Under the pieces are notes generated by a model. It was not told where the DNA came from and made no database searches. It was given only the letters and a program-made list of their open reading frames with translations. The position numbers were made by a program, and so were the translations under genes. Of a stretch of 64,000 bases of DNA, positions 36,989 to 46,232 are shown piece by piece. Source of the stretch: Ramlibacter sp. (GTDB lineage: Bacteria > Pseudomonadota > Gammaproteobacteria > Burkholderiales > Burkholderiaceae_C); NCBI GenBank assembly GCA_019635415.1, contig JAHBZN010000001.1:558001-622000 (forward strand). Direction: 5' to 3'. The first letter of the stretch is position 1; every line of letters starts with the position of its first letter.

Positions 36989-39508
36989 ATGACCCCCTCC
37001 TTTCTTTCCCTGGGTTGGCGCACGCTGTGGCGCGACCTGCGTGCCGGCGAACTGCGGCTGCTCATGGTGGCCGTGACCCTGGCGGTGGCGGCGCTGACCG
37101 CCGTGGGCTTTTTCGCCGACCGGCTGCAGGGCGGGCTGGCGCGCGATGCCCGCCAGCTGCTTGGCGGCGACGCCGTGGTGGCCAGTGACAATCCGACGCC
37201 CCCGCCTTTCGTGGAGCGGGCCCGCGCGCTGGGCCTGCAGACCGCCACCACCCTGGCGTTCCCCACCATGGGGCGGGCCTCCGACGCGCAGGGGGGAGCC
37301 AGCAAGCTGGTGGCGCTCAAGGTGGTGTCCCCGGGCTACCCGCTGCGCGGCAACCTGCGGGTGGCGGACGGGCCGGAGGCGCCGGCCGCTCCCACGCGCG
37401 ACGTGCCCGCGCAGGGGGACGCCTGGATCGACGCGCCCCTGCTGGACGCGCTGGGCCTGAAGATGGGCGATAGCCTGCTGCTGGGGGACGCGAGCCTGCG
37501 CATCGCCCGCATCATCGTGACCGAGCCCGACCGCGGTGCCGGCTTCATGAGCTTTTCACCGCGCGTGATGATCAACGAGGCCGATGTGGCCCGCACCCGG
37601 CTCGTGCAGCCGGCCAGCCGCCTGACCTACCGCTTTGCGGTGGCCGGTGCGCCGCGGCCCGTGAGCGAGTTCCTGCGCTGGGCCGATGCCGAGGTCAAAA
37701 AGCCCGAGGTACGCGGCCTGCGGCTCGAGTCGCTGGAGACGGGGCGGCCCGAGATGCGGCAGACCCTGGACCGCGCGGGGAAATTCCTCAACCTCGTGGC
37801 GCTGCTGTCGGCGCTGCTGTCCGCCGTGGCCGTGGCGCTGGCGGCGCGTGGCTTTGCCGCCAACCACCTGGACGACTGCGCGATGCTGCGTGTGCTGGGC
37901 CAGAGCCAGCGCACCATCGCGCTGGGTTACGCGTTTGAATTCGCGCTGGTGGGCGTGTTCGCGAGCGCGATGGGCGTGGCCCTGGGCTATGGCGTGCACC
38001 ATGTGTTTGTCTGGATGCTGTCCGGCCTCATGGAAGCGGCGCTGCCCGCGGCCAGCCTGTGGCCCGTGGCCTTCGGGCTGGGCATGGGGCTGACGCTGCT
38101 CGCGGCGTTTGGCTTGCCGCCGGTGCTTCAACTGGCGCAGGTGCCGCCGCTGCGCGTGATCCGGCGCGACGTGGGCGGTCTCAAGCCCGCTTCGCTGGCG
38201 GTGCTGGGGCTCGGCGTGGCGGGCTTTGCCGCGCTGCTGCTGGCGGCCAGCGCCGACCTCAAACTGGGCCTGATCGCCGTGGGGGGCTTTGCCGGGGCGG
38301 TGGCCGTGTTTGCCGCGCTGAGCTGGGTGGCGGTCAAGGCCTTGCGCCGCAGCGTCAACGAAACCACGGCGCCGCGCTGGCTGGTGCTGGCCACGCGCCA
38401 GATCTCGGCGCGACCGGCCTACGCGGTGGTGCAGGTCAGCGCGCTCGCGGTCGGCCTGCTGGCGCTGATCCTGCTGGTGCTGCTGCGCACCGACCTCATC
38501 GGCAGCTGGCGCAAGGCCACGCCGCCCGATGCGCCCAACCGGTTCGTGATCAACGTCATGCCCGAGCAGGGCGACGCCTTCCGGCAGGCCCTGCGCGATG
38601 CCGGCGTGACCCGGTTCGACTGGTTCCCGATGATCCGCGGGCGGCTGGTGGCGGTGAATGGCAAGACGGTCTCGCCCGACGACTACACCGACGAACGCGC
38701 CAAGCGGCTGGTGGACCGCGAGTTCAACCTGTCGCACGCGGCGCTCAAGCCCGAGCACAACCAGATCGTGGCCGGCCGCTGGACCGAGGACGAAGCCGAC
38801 GCCGTGAGCGTGGAAGAGGGCATTGCCCAGACGCTGGGCCTGAAGCTGGGCGACGAGCTGCGCTTTGACATCGGCGGCATCGAGAGCCAGGCCCGCATTA
38901 CCTCGCTGCGCAAGGTGGACTGGGGCTCGATGCGGGCCAACTTCTTCGTGATGTACCCGGTGGCGCGCATGCCCGACCTGCCGGCCACGTACCTCAGCGC
39001 GTTCCGCGCACCGGCCACCCGGGGCTTTGACAACGCGCTGGTGCGGGCCTTCCCCAACATCACCAATGTGGACATGACGGCCACGCTGAACCAGGTGCAG
39101 GGGGTGCTGGACAAGGTGATCCGAGCCATTGAGTTCCTCTTCGGCTTCACGCTCGCGGCCGGCCTGGTGGTCCTGTTTGCCGCGGTGACCGCCACGCGCG
39201 AGGAGCGCGCGCGCGAGTTCGCGATCATGCGCGCCGTGGGCGCGCGCGCGAGCCTGCTGCGGCAGGTGCAGCGCGCCGAGCTGGCCGGCGTGGGCCTGCT
39301 CGCGGGCTTTCTGGCCAGTGTGGTGGCGGCCGTGGTCGGCTGGGCCCTGGCGCGCTACGCCTTCGAGTTTGAGTGGACCGTCTCGCTGTGGGTGCCGCTG
39401 GTGGGCGCGATGGCCGGCGCGGTGCTGGCGCTGGCGGCAGGCTGGTGGGGCCTGCGCGAGGTGCTGACCCGGCCGGTGGTCGACACGCTGCGGCGCGCGG
39501 CCGAATGA
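36989..39508 (+). CDS. FtsX-like ABC-type permease, YbbP family
   Basis: An 839-residue membrane protein of the MacB/FtsX permease superfamily with the YbbP layout. One N-terminal helix (LLMVAVTLAVAALTAVGFF) is followed by a periplasmic domain and a first FtsX block (~residues 265-415). A second periplasmic domain and a C-terminal FtsX block (FLFGFTLAAGLVVLFAAVTA) with AREFAIMRAVGA complete it. In E. coli and many relatives the partner ATPase YbbA and the esterase TesA are adjacent; neither is present on either side here. The substrate is unknown; the family may handle lipids or lipoproteins. A repeat copy follows 13 bp after its stop. Confidence 0.88.
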   Translation: MTPSFLSLGWRTLWRDLRAGELRLLMVAVTLAVAALTAVGFFADRLQGGLARDARQLLGGDAVVASDNPTPPPFVERARALGLQTATTLAFPTMGRASDAQGGASKLVALKVVSPGYPLRGNLRVADGPEAPAAPTRDVPAQGDAWIDAPLLDALGLKMGDSLLLGDASLRIARIIVTEPDRGAGFMSFSPRVMINEADVARTRLVQPASRLTYRFAVAGAPRPVSEFLRWADAEVKKPEVRGLRLESLETGRPEMRQTLDRAGKFLNLVALLSALLSAVAVALAARGFAANHLDDCAMLRVLGQSQRTIALGYAFEFALVGVFASAMGVALGYGVHHVFVWMLSGLMEAALPAASLWPVAFGLGMGLTLLAAFGLPPVLQLAQVPPLRVIRRDVGGLKPASLAVLGLGVAGFAALLLAASADLKLGLIAVGGFAGAVAVFAALSWVAVKALRRSVNETTAPRWLVLATRQISARPAYAVVQVSALAVGLLALILLVLLRTDLIGSWRKATPPDAPNRFVINVMPEQGDAFRQALRDAGVTRFDWFPMIRGRLVAVNGKTVSPDDYTDERAKRLVDREFNLSHAALKPEHNQIVAGRWTEDEADAVSVEEGIAQTLGLKLGDELRFDIGGIESQARITSLRKVDWGSMRANFFVMYPVARMPDLPATYLSAFRAPATRGFDNALVRAFPNITNVDMTATLNQVQGVLDKVIRAIEFLFGFTLAAGLVVLFAAVTATREERAREFAIMRAVGARASLLRQVQRAELAGVGLLAGFLASVVAAVVGWALARYAFEFEWTVSLWVPLVGAMAGAVLALAAGWWGLREVLTRPVVDTLRRAAE

Positions 39509-39521
39509 CAGAATGGCATTG

Positions 39522-39580
39522 TGCTATCGAATCAGTAGCTGAAAGTGACCGCCCAGCAAGGGCTACAGGTTGTTTTGACC
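39522..39580 (+). repeat. Dispersed ~58-bp repeat, copy 4
   Basis: TGCTATCGAATCAGTAGC, 19 nt, AGGGCTACAGG, ending TTTTGACC directly before the ATG of the haemoglobin gene at 39581. The copy therefore forms the entire untranslated region before that start codon, including the place where a ribosome site would be. Confidence 0.87.
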
Positions 39581-39988
39581 ATGAACATTGAAGAAAAGCC
39601 GGCGTTTGCCACCCCGTTTGAATGGATGGGCGGAGAAGACCGCGTCCGCGCCATGGTGGAGCGCTTCTACGACCTGATGGACCTCGAGCCCGGCTACGCC
39701 GAGCTGCGTGCCACGCACGGCAGCGACCTGGCCAACGCCCGCCAGCGCCTGTTCTGGTTCCTGTGCGGCTGGATGGGTGGGCCGCAGCACTACACCGAGC
39801 GTTTCGGCCACCCCATGCTGCGCGCGCGGCACCTGCCGTTTCGCATCGGCATCCGGGAGCGTGACCAGTGGCTGGCCTGTATGGACCAGGCGATGGGCGA
39901 GACCGGCGTGCCCGACGACCTGCGCGCGCGCCTGCGCAGCAGCTTCTTCCAGACGGCGGACTGGATGCGCAACACACCGGGCGCCTGA
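39581..39988 (+). CDS. Group II truncated haemoglobin
   Basis: A 135-residue globin of the 2-on-2 (trHbO-like) class. Features are the GG motif WMGGEDRVRAMVERFYDLM, then LFWFLCGWMGGPQHYTERFG and ARHLPFRIG with the proximal histidine, and the tail tryptophan in RDQWLACMDQAM. Such proteins bind oxygen or detoxify nitric oxide or peroxide in the cytosol. The ATG at 39581 starts right at the end of a dispersed repeat, without a good Shine-Dalgarno match; an in-frame ATG at 39545 would translate part of the repeat. The gene is probably expressed from within or before the repeat. Confidence 0.9.
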   Translation: MNIEEKPAFATPFEWMGGEDRVRAMVERFYDLMDLEPGYAELRATHGSDLANARQRLFWFLCGWMGGPQHYTERFGHPMLRARHLPFRIGIRERDQWLACMDQAMGETGVPDDLRARLRSSFFQTADWMRNTPGA

Positions 39989-40023
39989 GCGGCCCGCAAT
40001 GCCACCCGGCGGGCCAGTGCCGC

Positions 40024-40671
40024 TCAGGCCGGCTTGAGGAGCACCACCAGCGCCCCCGCGCCGCCGTCGGCCGGGCGCGCCTGCACGAAGGCCAGCACTT
40101 CGTTCTTCTGGACCAGCCAGCTCTGCACCTTGCCCTTGAGCACCGGCACCTTGCCGGGTGAGCCCAGGCCCTTGCCGTGCACCACGCGCACGCAGCGCAG
40201 ACCCTGCTTGTGGGCTTCGCGGATGAAGGCGGCCAGGGTCTCGCGGGCGTCATCGCGGCGCAGGCCGTGCAGGTCGATCTCGCGCTGGATGCTCCAGTCG
40301 CCCTTGCGCAGCTTGCGCGTCACGTCCGCGCCGATGCCGGGGCGGCGAAAGCTCAGGGCGTCGTCCACGTCCAGCAGCGTGCTGGCGTCGAACTCGTCGC
40401 TCAGGCTCTCGTGCATCACGCGCTGCTCGTCCAGCTGCTGCTGCACGGCCACGGGCGCGGGCGGCTCGGGCTCCAGCGGCACGCGCGGCGCCTGGCGTAC
40501 CGGCTGCACCGCGCCAGCGGCGCGCTTGAACAGGTCCTGTTCGGCCAGCCGCCGGCGCTCGGCGGCCTCGCGCGCTGCCTGCTGCCGGGCTTCGAGCTCG
40601 CGCTGCTCGGCCAGCTGCGTGCGCACCTGTTTCAGGTCCTGCAGGGAGCCCAGGCGCTGGCGCGGCGTCAC
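40024..40671 (-). CDS. Smr domain protein (MutS2-type small nuclease domain)
   Basis: A 215-residue protein. The N-terminal half is a Glu/Arg/Gln-rich coiled segment ([20 protein letters not shown]). The C-terminal ~85 residues are an Smr domain with [28 protein letters not shown] and [10 protein letters not shown]. Smr domains bind or cut nucleic acids. It is the second gene of a pair with radC, with a 4-bp overlap, so they are co-translated. The exact role is unknown. Confidence 0.9.
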   Translation of the reverse strand: MTPRQRLGSLQDLKQVRTQLAEQRELEARQQAAREAAERRRLAEQDLFKRAAGAVQPVRQAPRVPLEPEPPAPVAVQQQLDEQRVMHESLSDEFDASTLLDVDDALSFRRPGIGADVTRKLRKGDWSIQREIDLHGLRRDDARETLAAFIREAHKQGLRCVRVVHGKGLGSPGKVPVLKGKVQSWLVQKNEVLAFVQARPADGGAGALVVLLKPA

Positions 40672-41357
40672 AGCAGCCCCCGCTCGGCCATGGACAGGGC
40701 GTCCCCCGTGCCGATGATGATGTGGTCGAGCACGCGCACGTCCACCAGGGCCAGCGCCGCCTTGAGGGTCTGCGTGAGTGCCTCGTCGGCGCGGCTGGGC
40801 TGCACGCTGCCGCTGGGGTGGTTGTGGGCCAGCACCACGCTGGCGGCTTGGTGGTGCAGGGCACGCAGCACCACCTCGCGCGGGTACACGCTGGTCTGCG
40901 TGAGCGTGCCGCGAAACAGCTCCTCCAGCGCCAGCAGCCGGTTCTGCGCATCCAGGAACAGCACGGCGAACACCTCATGGTTCTTGTGGGCCAGATGCAG
41001 CTGCAGGTAGTGCTTGACGGCGCCAGGCGTGCCGAACACCTCACGCTCGCGCAGCCGCTGGGCCACGGCCCGGCGCGCGAGCTCCAGTACCGCCACCAGT
41101 TCGGCGCGCTTGGCCGGCCCGCCCAGGCCCTTGATGCGGCGCAGATCGTCGGCCTGTGCGTTGAGCAGTCCGGCCAGCCCGCCAAAGCCGGCGGGCGGAT
41201 CGCCCAGCAGCTCCTGCGCGAGATGGAGCACGCTCTTGCCGGCAATGCCGGTGCGCAGGATCAGCGCCAGCAGTTCCGCGTCAGCCAGCGCCCCGGCGCC
41301 TCGGGCCAGCAGCTTTTCGCGCGGGCGCGCATCGGCAGGAAGGTCTTTCAGGGCCAT
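40668..41357 (-). CDS. radC: RadC family JAB domain protein (UPF0758)
   Basis: A 229-residue protein. The N-terminal half has a helix-hairpin-helix ([20 protein letters not shown]). The C-terminal half is a JAB/MPN domain with the metal-site motif [14 protein letters not shown] and an upstream Glu in [11 protein letters not shown]. Despite the name, a repair function is not established for this family. It is transcribed before smr with a 4-bp overlap and is divergent from fkpB, 44 bp apart. Confidence 0.93.
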   Translation of the reverse strand: MALKDLPADARPREKLLARGAGALADAELLALILRTGIAGKSVLHLAQELLGDPPAGFGGLAGLLNAQADDLRRIKGLGGPAKRAELVAVLELARRAVAQRLREREVFGTPGAVKHYLQLHLAHKNHEVFAVLFLDAQNRLLALEELFRGTLTQTSVYPREVVLRALHHQAASVVLAHNHPSGSVQPSRADEALTQTLKAALALVDVRVLDHIIIGTGDALSMAERGLL

Positions 41358-41401
41358 GGCGCTCGGGTTTCTACAATGGAGGCCAGTTTATCGAGACTTT
41401 C

Positions 41402-41878
41402 ATGACCTCCACGCCTCCCCGGGTCCAGCCGGGTTCGTTCCTGACGCTGCACTACCGGCTGGCCGGCCCGGGCGGCGACATCATCAACACCTTCAACGAC
41501 AAGGCGGCCACGCTGTCGCTGGGCACGGGTGAACTCTCGCCCGCCATGGAACGCTGCCTGATCGGCCTGGAGGAAGGGAGCCGCACCACCTTCGAGCTGC
41601 CCGCGGGCGAGGCTTTCGGCGAGCGCAACCCCGAGATGCAGCAGTGGGTGGCGCGCAAGCTGCTCAACCAGATGGGCGATCCCGACGAGCAGTACCACGT
41701 GGGCGACGTGGTGCAGTTCCCCACGCCCGACGGCCTGGGCACCTACGCGGGCGCGGTGCAGAAGGTCGGCCAGGACGGCGATGGCGACGGCAAGGCCGAT
41801 GCGGTGCTGTTCGACTTCAATCACCCGCTGGCGGGCCAGCCCGTGACCTTTGAAGTCCACCTGATCGGCGTGCTATGA
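41402..41878 (+). CDS. fkpB: FKBP-type peptidyl-prolyl isomerase FkpB (SlpA)
   Basis: A 158-residue SlyD-like FKBP. The FKBP fold starts with [12 protein letters not shown] and is interrupted by an insert-in-flap domain. Typical segments are [35 protein letters not shown] and [16 protein letters not shown]. It lacks the His-rich metal tail of SlyD. The stop overlaps the ispH start (ATGA), as in E. coli where fkpB precedes ispH. Confidence 0.95.
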   Translation: MTSTPPRVQPGSFLTLHYRLAGPGGDIINTFNDKAATLSLGTGELSPAMERCLIGLEEGSRTTFELPAGEAFGERNPEMQQWVARKLLNQMGDPDEQYHVGDVVQFPTPDGLGTYAGAVQKVGQDGDGDGKADAVLFDFNHPLAGQPVTFEVHLIGVL

Positions 41879-42864
41879 CCGGGGCCAAGGAAATCATCCT
41901 GGCCGAGCCGCGCGGTTTCTGCGCGGGCGTGGACCGTGCCATCGAGATCGTGGAGCGCGCGCTGGCCAAGTTCGGCGCGCCGATCTACGTGCGCCACGAG
42001 ATCGTCCACAACACCTATGTCGTGAACGACCTGAAGGCCAAGGGCGCGGTCTTCATCGAGGACCTGGCCGACGTGCCGCCCGGGGCCACGCTGGTGTTCA
42101 GCGCGCACGGCGTGAGCAAGGCCGTGCAGCAGGAGGCGCAGGCGCGTGGCTTCAGCATCTTTGACGCCACCTGCCCGCTGGTGACCAAGGTGCATGTGGA
42201 GGTGGCCAAGCTCGCGCGCGAGGGCTACGAGTTCATCATGATCGGCCACAAGGGCCACCCCGAGGTGGAAGGCACCATGGGCCAGCTCGACCGGGGCATC
42301 CATCTGGTGGAGGACGTGGAGGACGTGGCCCGGGTCCAGCCGGCCCAGACCGAGCGGCTGGCCGTGGTCACCCAGACCACGCTGAGCGTGGACGACGCCG
42401 CCGATATCGCCGCGGCCGTGCGCCAGCGCTTTCCCAAGGTGCGCGAACCCAAGCAGCAGGACATCTGCTACGCCACGCAGAACCGCCAGGACGCGATCAA
42501 GATCATGTCACCGCAGGTGGACCTGATGATCGTGGTGGGCAGCCCGACCAGCTCCAACAGCAACCGGCTGGCCGAGCTGGCGCGCAAGCTGGGCGTGGAA
42601 AGCCACATGGTCGATTCGGCGGACGAACTGCAACCGGCCTGGCTGGAAGGCAAGTCCCGCGTGGGCCTGACGGCCGGTGCGTCGGCGCCCGAAATCCTGG
42701 TGACCGAGGTGATCGGCCGCATCAAGGCCCTGGGCGCGGTGTCGGTGCGCCGCATGGAAGGCATCGAGGAGACCATCAAGTTCCCGCTACCCAAGGGGTT
42801 GCGTCTGGACGAGTCGCAGGTCAACCCCGTGAGTCTGCTGCATGCGAACGGGCCGCAGACATGA
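41875..42864 (+). CDS. ispH: 4-hydroxy-3-methylbut-2-enyl diphosphate reductase
   Basis: The last enzyme of the MEP pathway; it makes IPP and DMAPP with a [4Fe-4S] cluster. The three ligand cysteines appear in [11 protein letters not shown] (near residue 13), [12 protein letters not shown] and [12 protein letters not shown]. The conserved SSNSNRL substrate loop is present as [14 protein letters not shown]. With 329 residues it is of normal length. It overlaps fkpB upstream and the dehydratase gene downstream by four bases each. Confidence 0.97.
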   Translation: MTGAKEIILAEPRGFCAGVDRAIEIVERALAKFGAPIYVRHEIVHNTYVVNDLKAKGAVFIEDLADVPPGATLVFSAHGVSKAVQQEAQARGFSIFDATCPLVTKVHVEVAKLAREGYEFIMIGHKGHPEVEGTMGQLDRGIHLVEDVEDVARVQPAQTERLAVVTQTTLSVDDAADIAAAVRQRFPKVREPKQQDICYATQNRQDAIKIMSPQVDLMIVVGSPTSSNSNRLAELARKLGVESHMVDSADELQPAWLEGKSRVGLTAGASAPEILVTEVIGRIKALGAVSVRRMEGIEETIKFPLPKGLRLDESQVNPVSLLHANGPQT

Positions 42865-43805
42865 ATCGCTCTGAAATTGATAGCGCATGGAGCCGATTCC
42901 GCGAGGGCTACAACCACTTTTTGCTTGAAACCCCGTTGTGGAAGCTGCCCGGCGCGGCGCTGGGCCTGCCGGCGGCCGAGATCTGGCTCAAGCTCGAGCA
43001 CCTGCAGGTCGGCGGCAGCTTCAAGGCGCGCGGCATGCTCAACCGGCTACTGGCCAACGAGGTGCCGGCCAGCGGCGTGATCGTGGCGTCCGGCGGCAAT
43101 GCCGGCATTGCCACGGCGGCCGCAGCCAAGGCCCTGGGGGTGGCATGCGAAGTGTTCGTGCCCACGGTGTCCAGCGAGGCCAAGCGCGCCCGCCTGCGCG
43201 AGTTGGGGGCCCAGGTGGTGGTGACCGGCGCCGCGTATGCCGAGGCCCTGGAAGCCTGTCTGGCCCGCCAGAAGCAGACCGGCGCCCTGCTGACCCATGC
43301 CTACGACCAGCCTGAGGTGGTGGCCGGTGCCGGCACGCTCGCGGCCGAAATCGAAACGCAGGGCGGCGTGCCCGACAGCGTGCTGGTCAGTGTGGGTGGC
43401 GGTGGCCTGATCGCCGGTATCGCGGCCTGGTTCGAGCAGCGTTCGCGTGTCGTTGCCCTGGAGCCGGAGCAGGCGCCGACGCTGTTCAAGGCCCGGCAGG
43501 CGGGCGAACCCGTGGACGTGGCCGTTGGCGGCATCGCCGCGGATTCGCTCGGGGCCAAACGCATCGGCGCCATTGCCTGGGAGGTGACGCAGCGCGAGGT
43601 CAAGGACGCGCTGCTGTTGTCCGACGAGGCCATCCGGGCCGCCCAGCTGTGGCTGTGGCGCCAGATGAAGATCGCCGTGGAGCCGGCGGCGGCGCTGGGC
43701 CTGGCGGCGCTGCAGTCAGGGGCCTACGCGCCGCGCGCCGACGAGAAGGTGTGCCTGGTGATTTGCGGGGCCAACGTGGACCCGTCGACGCTGGCCGCGG
43801 GCTGA
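42861..43805 (+). CDS. PLP-dependent threonine/serine dehydratase family protein
   Basis: A 314-residue fold-type II PLP enzyme. The cofactor lysine lies in [12 protein letters not shown] near residue 55. The substrate loop is [11 protein letters not shown], in which the family's usual S(S/G)GN reads SGGN. The phosphate-binding glycine loop is VGGGGLIAG. It resembles threonine/serine dehydratases or racemases; the precise substrate is open. The start overlaps ispH (ATGA). Residues ~3-22 ([19 protein letters not shown]) are translated from copy 5 of the dispersed repeat, where relatives have an unrelated N-terminal helix. Confidence 0.88.
   Translation: MNRSEIDSAWSRFREGYNHFLLETPLWKLPGAALGLPAAEIWLKLEHLQVGGSFKARGMLNRLLANEVPASGVIVASGGNAGIATAAAAKALGVACEVFVPTVSSEAKRARLRELGAQVVVTGAAYAEALEACLARQKQTGALLTHAYDQPEVVAGAGTLAAEIETQGGVPDSVLVSVGGGGLIAGIAAWFEQRSRVVALEPEQAPTLFKARQAGEPVDVAVGGIAADSLGAKRIGAIAWEVTQREVKDALLLSDEAIRAAQLWLWRQMKIAVEPAAALGLAALQSGAYAPRADEKVCLVICGANVDPSTLAAG
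42866..42925 (+). repeat. Dispersed ~58-bp repeat, copy 5 (inside a coding region)
   Basis: CGCTCTGAAATTGATAGC, exactly 19 nt with GCCG, then AGGGCTACAACC and a TTTTTGCTT tail. It follows the ATG at 42861 by 2 bp and stays in frame, so it is translated as the enzyme's N-terminus. Confidence 0.78.
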
Positions 43806-43823
43806 GGCCCTGGCGGCGCGGCC

Positions 43824-44234
43824 TCAGTTCTCGCAGTTGACCATCCAGCCCACGCCGAACTTGTCCACCAGCATGCCGAAATGCGCGCCCCAGAAGGTCT
43901 GCGCGAAAGGCATGGTGACCATGCCGCCCGTGGCCAGGGCCTTGAACACGGCTTCGGCCTGCGCCGCGTCCTTGGGCAGGTTCACCGACATCGAAAAACC
44001 CGCGTGGCCCGCGAAGGGCTGGCCCGGCATGCGGTCGCTGGCCATGAAGCGGTGGCCGCTGGCCTCCAGCGTGGCATGCATGACCTTGGTTTTCCAGTCG
44101 TCGGGCAACTGCTCCTCCATGGGAGAGCCCTCGTAGCGGTGCAGCGCCGTGATGCTGCCGCCCAGGCACTGGGCGTAGAACGCCAGTGCGGTTTCGCAGT
44201 TGCCGTCGAAGAACAGGTAGGGTTCGATCCGCAT
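43824..44234 (-). CDS. VOC (glyoxalase/PhnB-like) family protein
   Basis: A 136-residue protein with the PhnB-type vicinal-oxygen-chelate fold. It starts MRIEPYLFFDGNCETALAFY, continues with SPMEEQLPDDWKTKVMHATL and ends FWGAHFGMLVDKFGVGWMVN. Members bind small molecules or metals; many are of unknown role. The ATG at 44234 has a good GAGGAGC site 6 bp upstream, so the longer in-frame start is rejected. It converges on the dehydratase gene; TGAGGCC (43803-43809) and GGCCTCA (43820-43826) around both stops form a 7-bp inverted repeat that could end both transcripts. Confidence 0.88.
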   Translation of the reverse strand: MRIEPYLFFDGNCETALAFYAQCLGGSITALHRYEGSPMEEQLPDDWKTKVMHATLEASGHRFMASDRMPGQPFAGHAGFSMSVNLPKDAAQAEAVFKALATGGMVTMPFAQTFWGAHFGMLVDKFGVGWMVNCEN

Positions 44235-44313
44235 CAGAAGCTCCTCGTCGTGCTTCGGCAAATCCTAACGCCGAAATGCCCTCAGGGGCAGGGGCGGGCC
44301 GGCCGACCACTAA

Positions 44314-45633
<1,320 letters not shown>

Positions 45634-45635
45634 GA

Positions 45636-45641
45636 TAGAAT
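45636..45641 (+). promoter_or_regulatory. Possible -10 element of the tRNA-Ser gene
   Basis: TAGAAT lies 32 bp before the tRNA, directly after the serS stop, and is followed by a GC-rich stretch as in many stable-RNA promoters. The -35 region is poor (CTGGAA at 17-bp spacing), so read-through from serS is an alternative. Confidence 0.3.
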
Positions 45642-45672
45642 ACAAGGCTTCGCACCACGCGAAACCGAATCA

Positions 45673-45763
45673 GGAGCGGTGGCAGAGTGGTCGAATGCGC
45701 CGGACTCGAAATCCGGTATACGGTTATACCGTATCGTGGGTTCGAATCCCACCTGCTCCGCCA
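45673..45763 (+). tRNA. tRNA-Ser, anticodon CGA
   Basis: 91 nt with encoded CCA. The acceptor stem pairs GGAGCGG with CTGCTCC, the D-arm begins TGGCAGAGTGG, and the anticodon loop CTCGAAA places CGA at 45707-45709. A long variable arm (around TACGGTTATACCGTA) is typical for serine tRNAs, and the T-arm contains GGTTCGAATCCC. It reads UCG codons and sits next to serS. Confidence 0.97.
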
Positions 45764-45771
45764 GAACAAAA

Positions 45772-45809
45772 GGCCCGGTGCTACAGAAACAGTAGCGCCG
45801 GGCCTTTTT
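45772..45809. terminator. Bidirectional intrinsic terminator
   Basis: A 13-bp perfect stem (GGCCCGGTGCTAC / GTAGCGCCGGGCC, with one G-T mismatch-type position) around the loop AGAAACA, followed by TTTTT on the plus strand and by TTTT on the minus strand. It ends the tRNA-Ser transcript and, from the other side, the lipoprotein gene. Confidence 0.9.
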
Positions 45810-45825
45810 CACTGGTGTGGCGGCC

Positions 45826-46131
45826 TCAGGGCAGGGGCCGGCCGGCGGATCGCAGCCGGTAGGCCAGCGGCTCCATGCTGCGTGACAGGTCGTCGATGAT
45901 CTGGGCATAGCGGGCCCGGGCACCCGGATCGCGCGTGGCGGCCATCGCGTTGCTGATTTCCTCGCGTTTGAGCTTGAAGTCGCGGTACTGGGTGGTCAAG
46001 GTCTCGGCCTCGGCCTCGGAGATCACCTGCGGGGCCGATTCGCCGGGCTTGTAGCCCCATTGCGGCGGCCCGGAGTCGGTGGCGCAGGCGGCGAGCGCGG
46101 CCAGCACGATGGCGGTCAAGGCATGTCTCAT
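45826..46131 (-). CDS. Small putative lipoprotein
   Basis: A 101-residue protein with a lipoprotein signal peptide MRHALTAIVLAALAACAT; the lipobox is LAAC with cysteine 16. The mature part is short, polar and mostly helical (LTTQYRDFKLKREEISNAM). No recognised domain. It is divergent from the sensor kinase gene, 101 bp apart, and ends at a shared terminator. The envelope location is inferred from the signal. Confidence 0.8.
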   Translation of the reverse strand: MRHALTAIVLAALAACATDSGPPQWGYKPGESAPQVISEAEAETLTTQYRDFKLKREEISNAMAATRDPGARARYAQIIDDLSRSMEPLAYRLRSAGRPLP

Positions 46132-46232
46132 GGAAGGCTCCTGTCGGCTGGGTAGTCTGGATGTGTTTTTGATTCTAGGGCGCGCGTGCGTTGCTGTGGG
46201 GCCGCCGGCCCGGCAGGCCCTAGACTCGTGGC

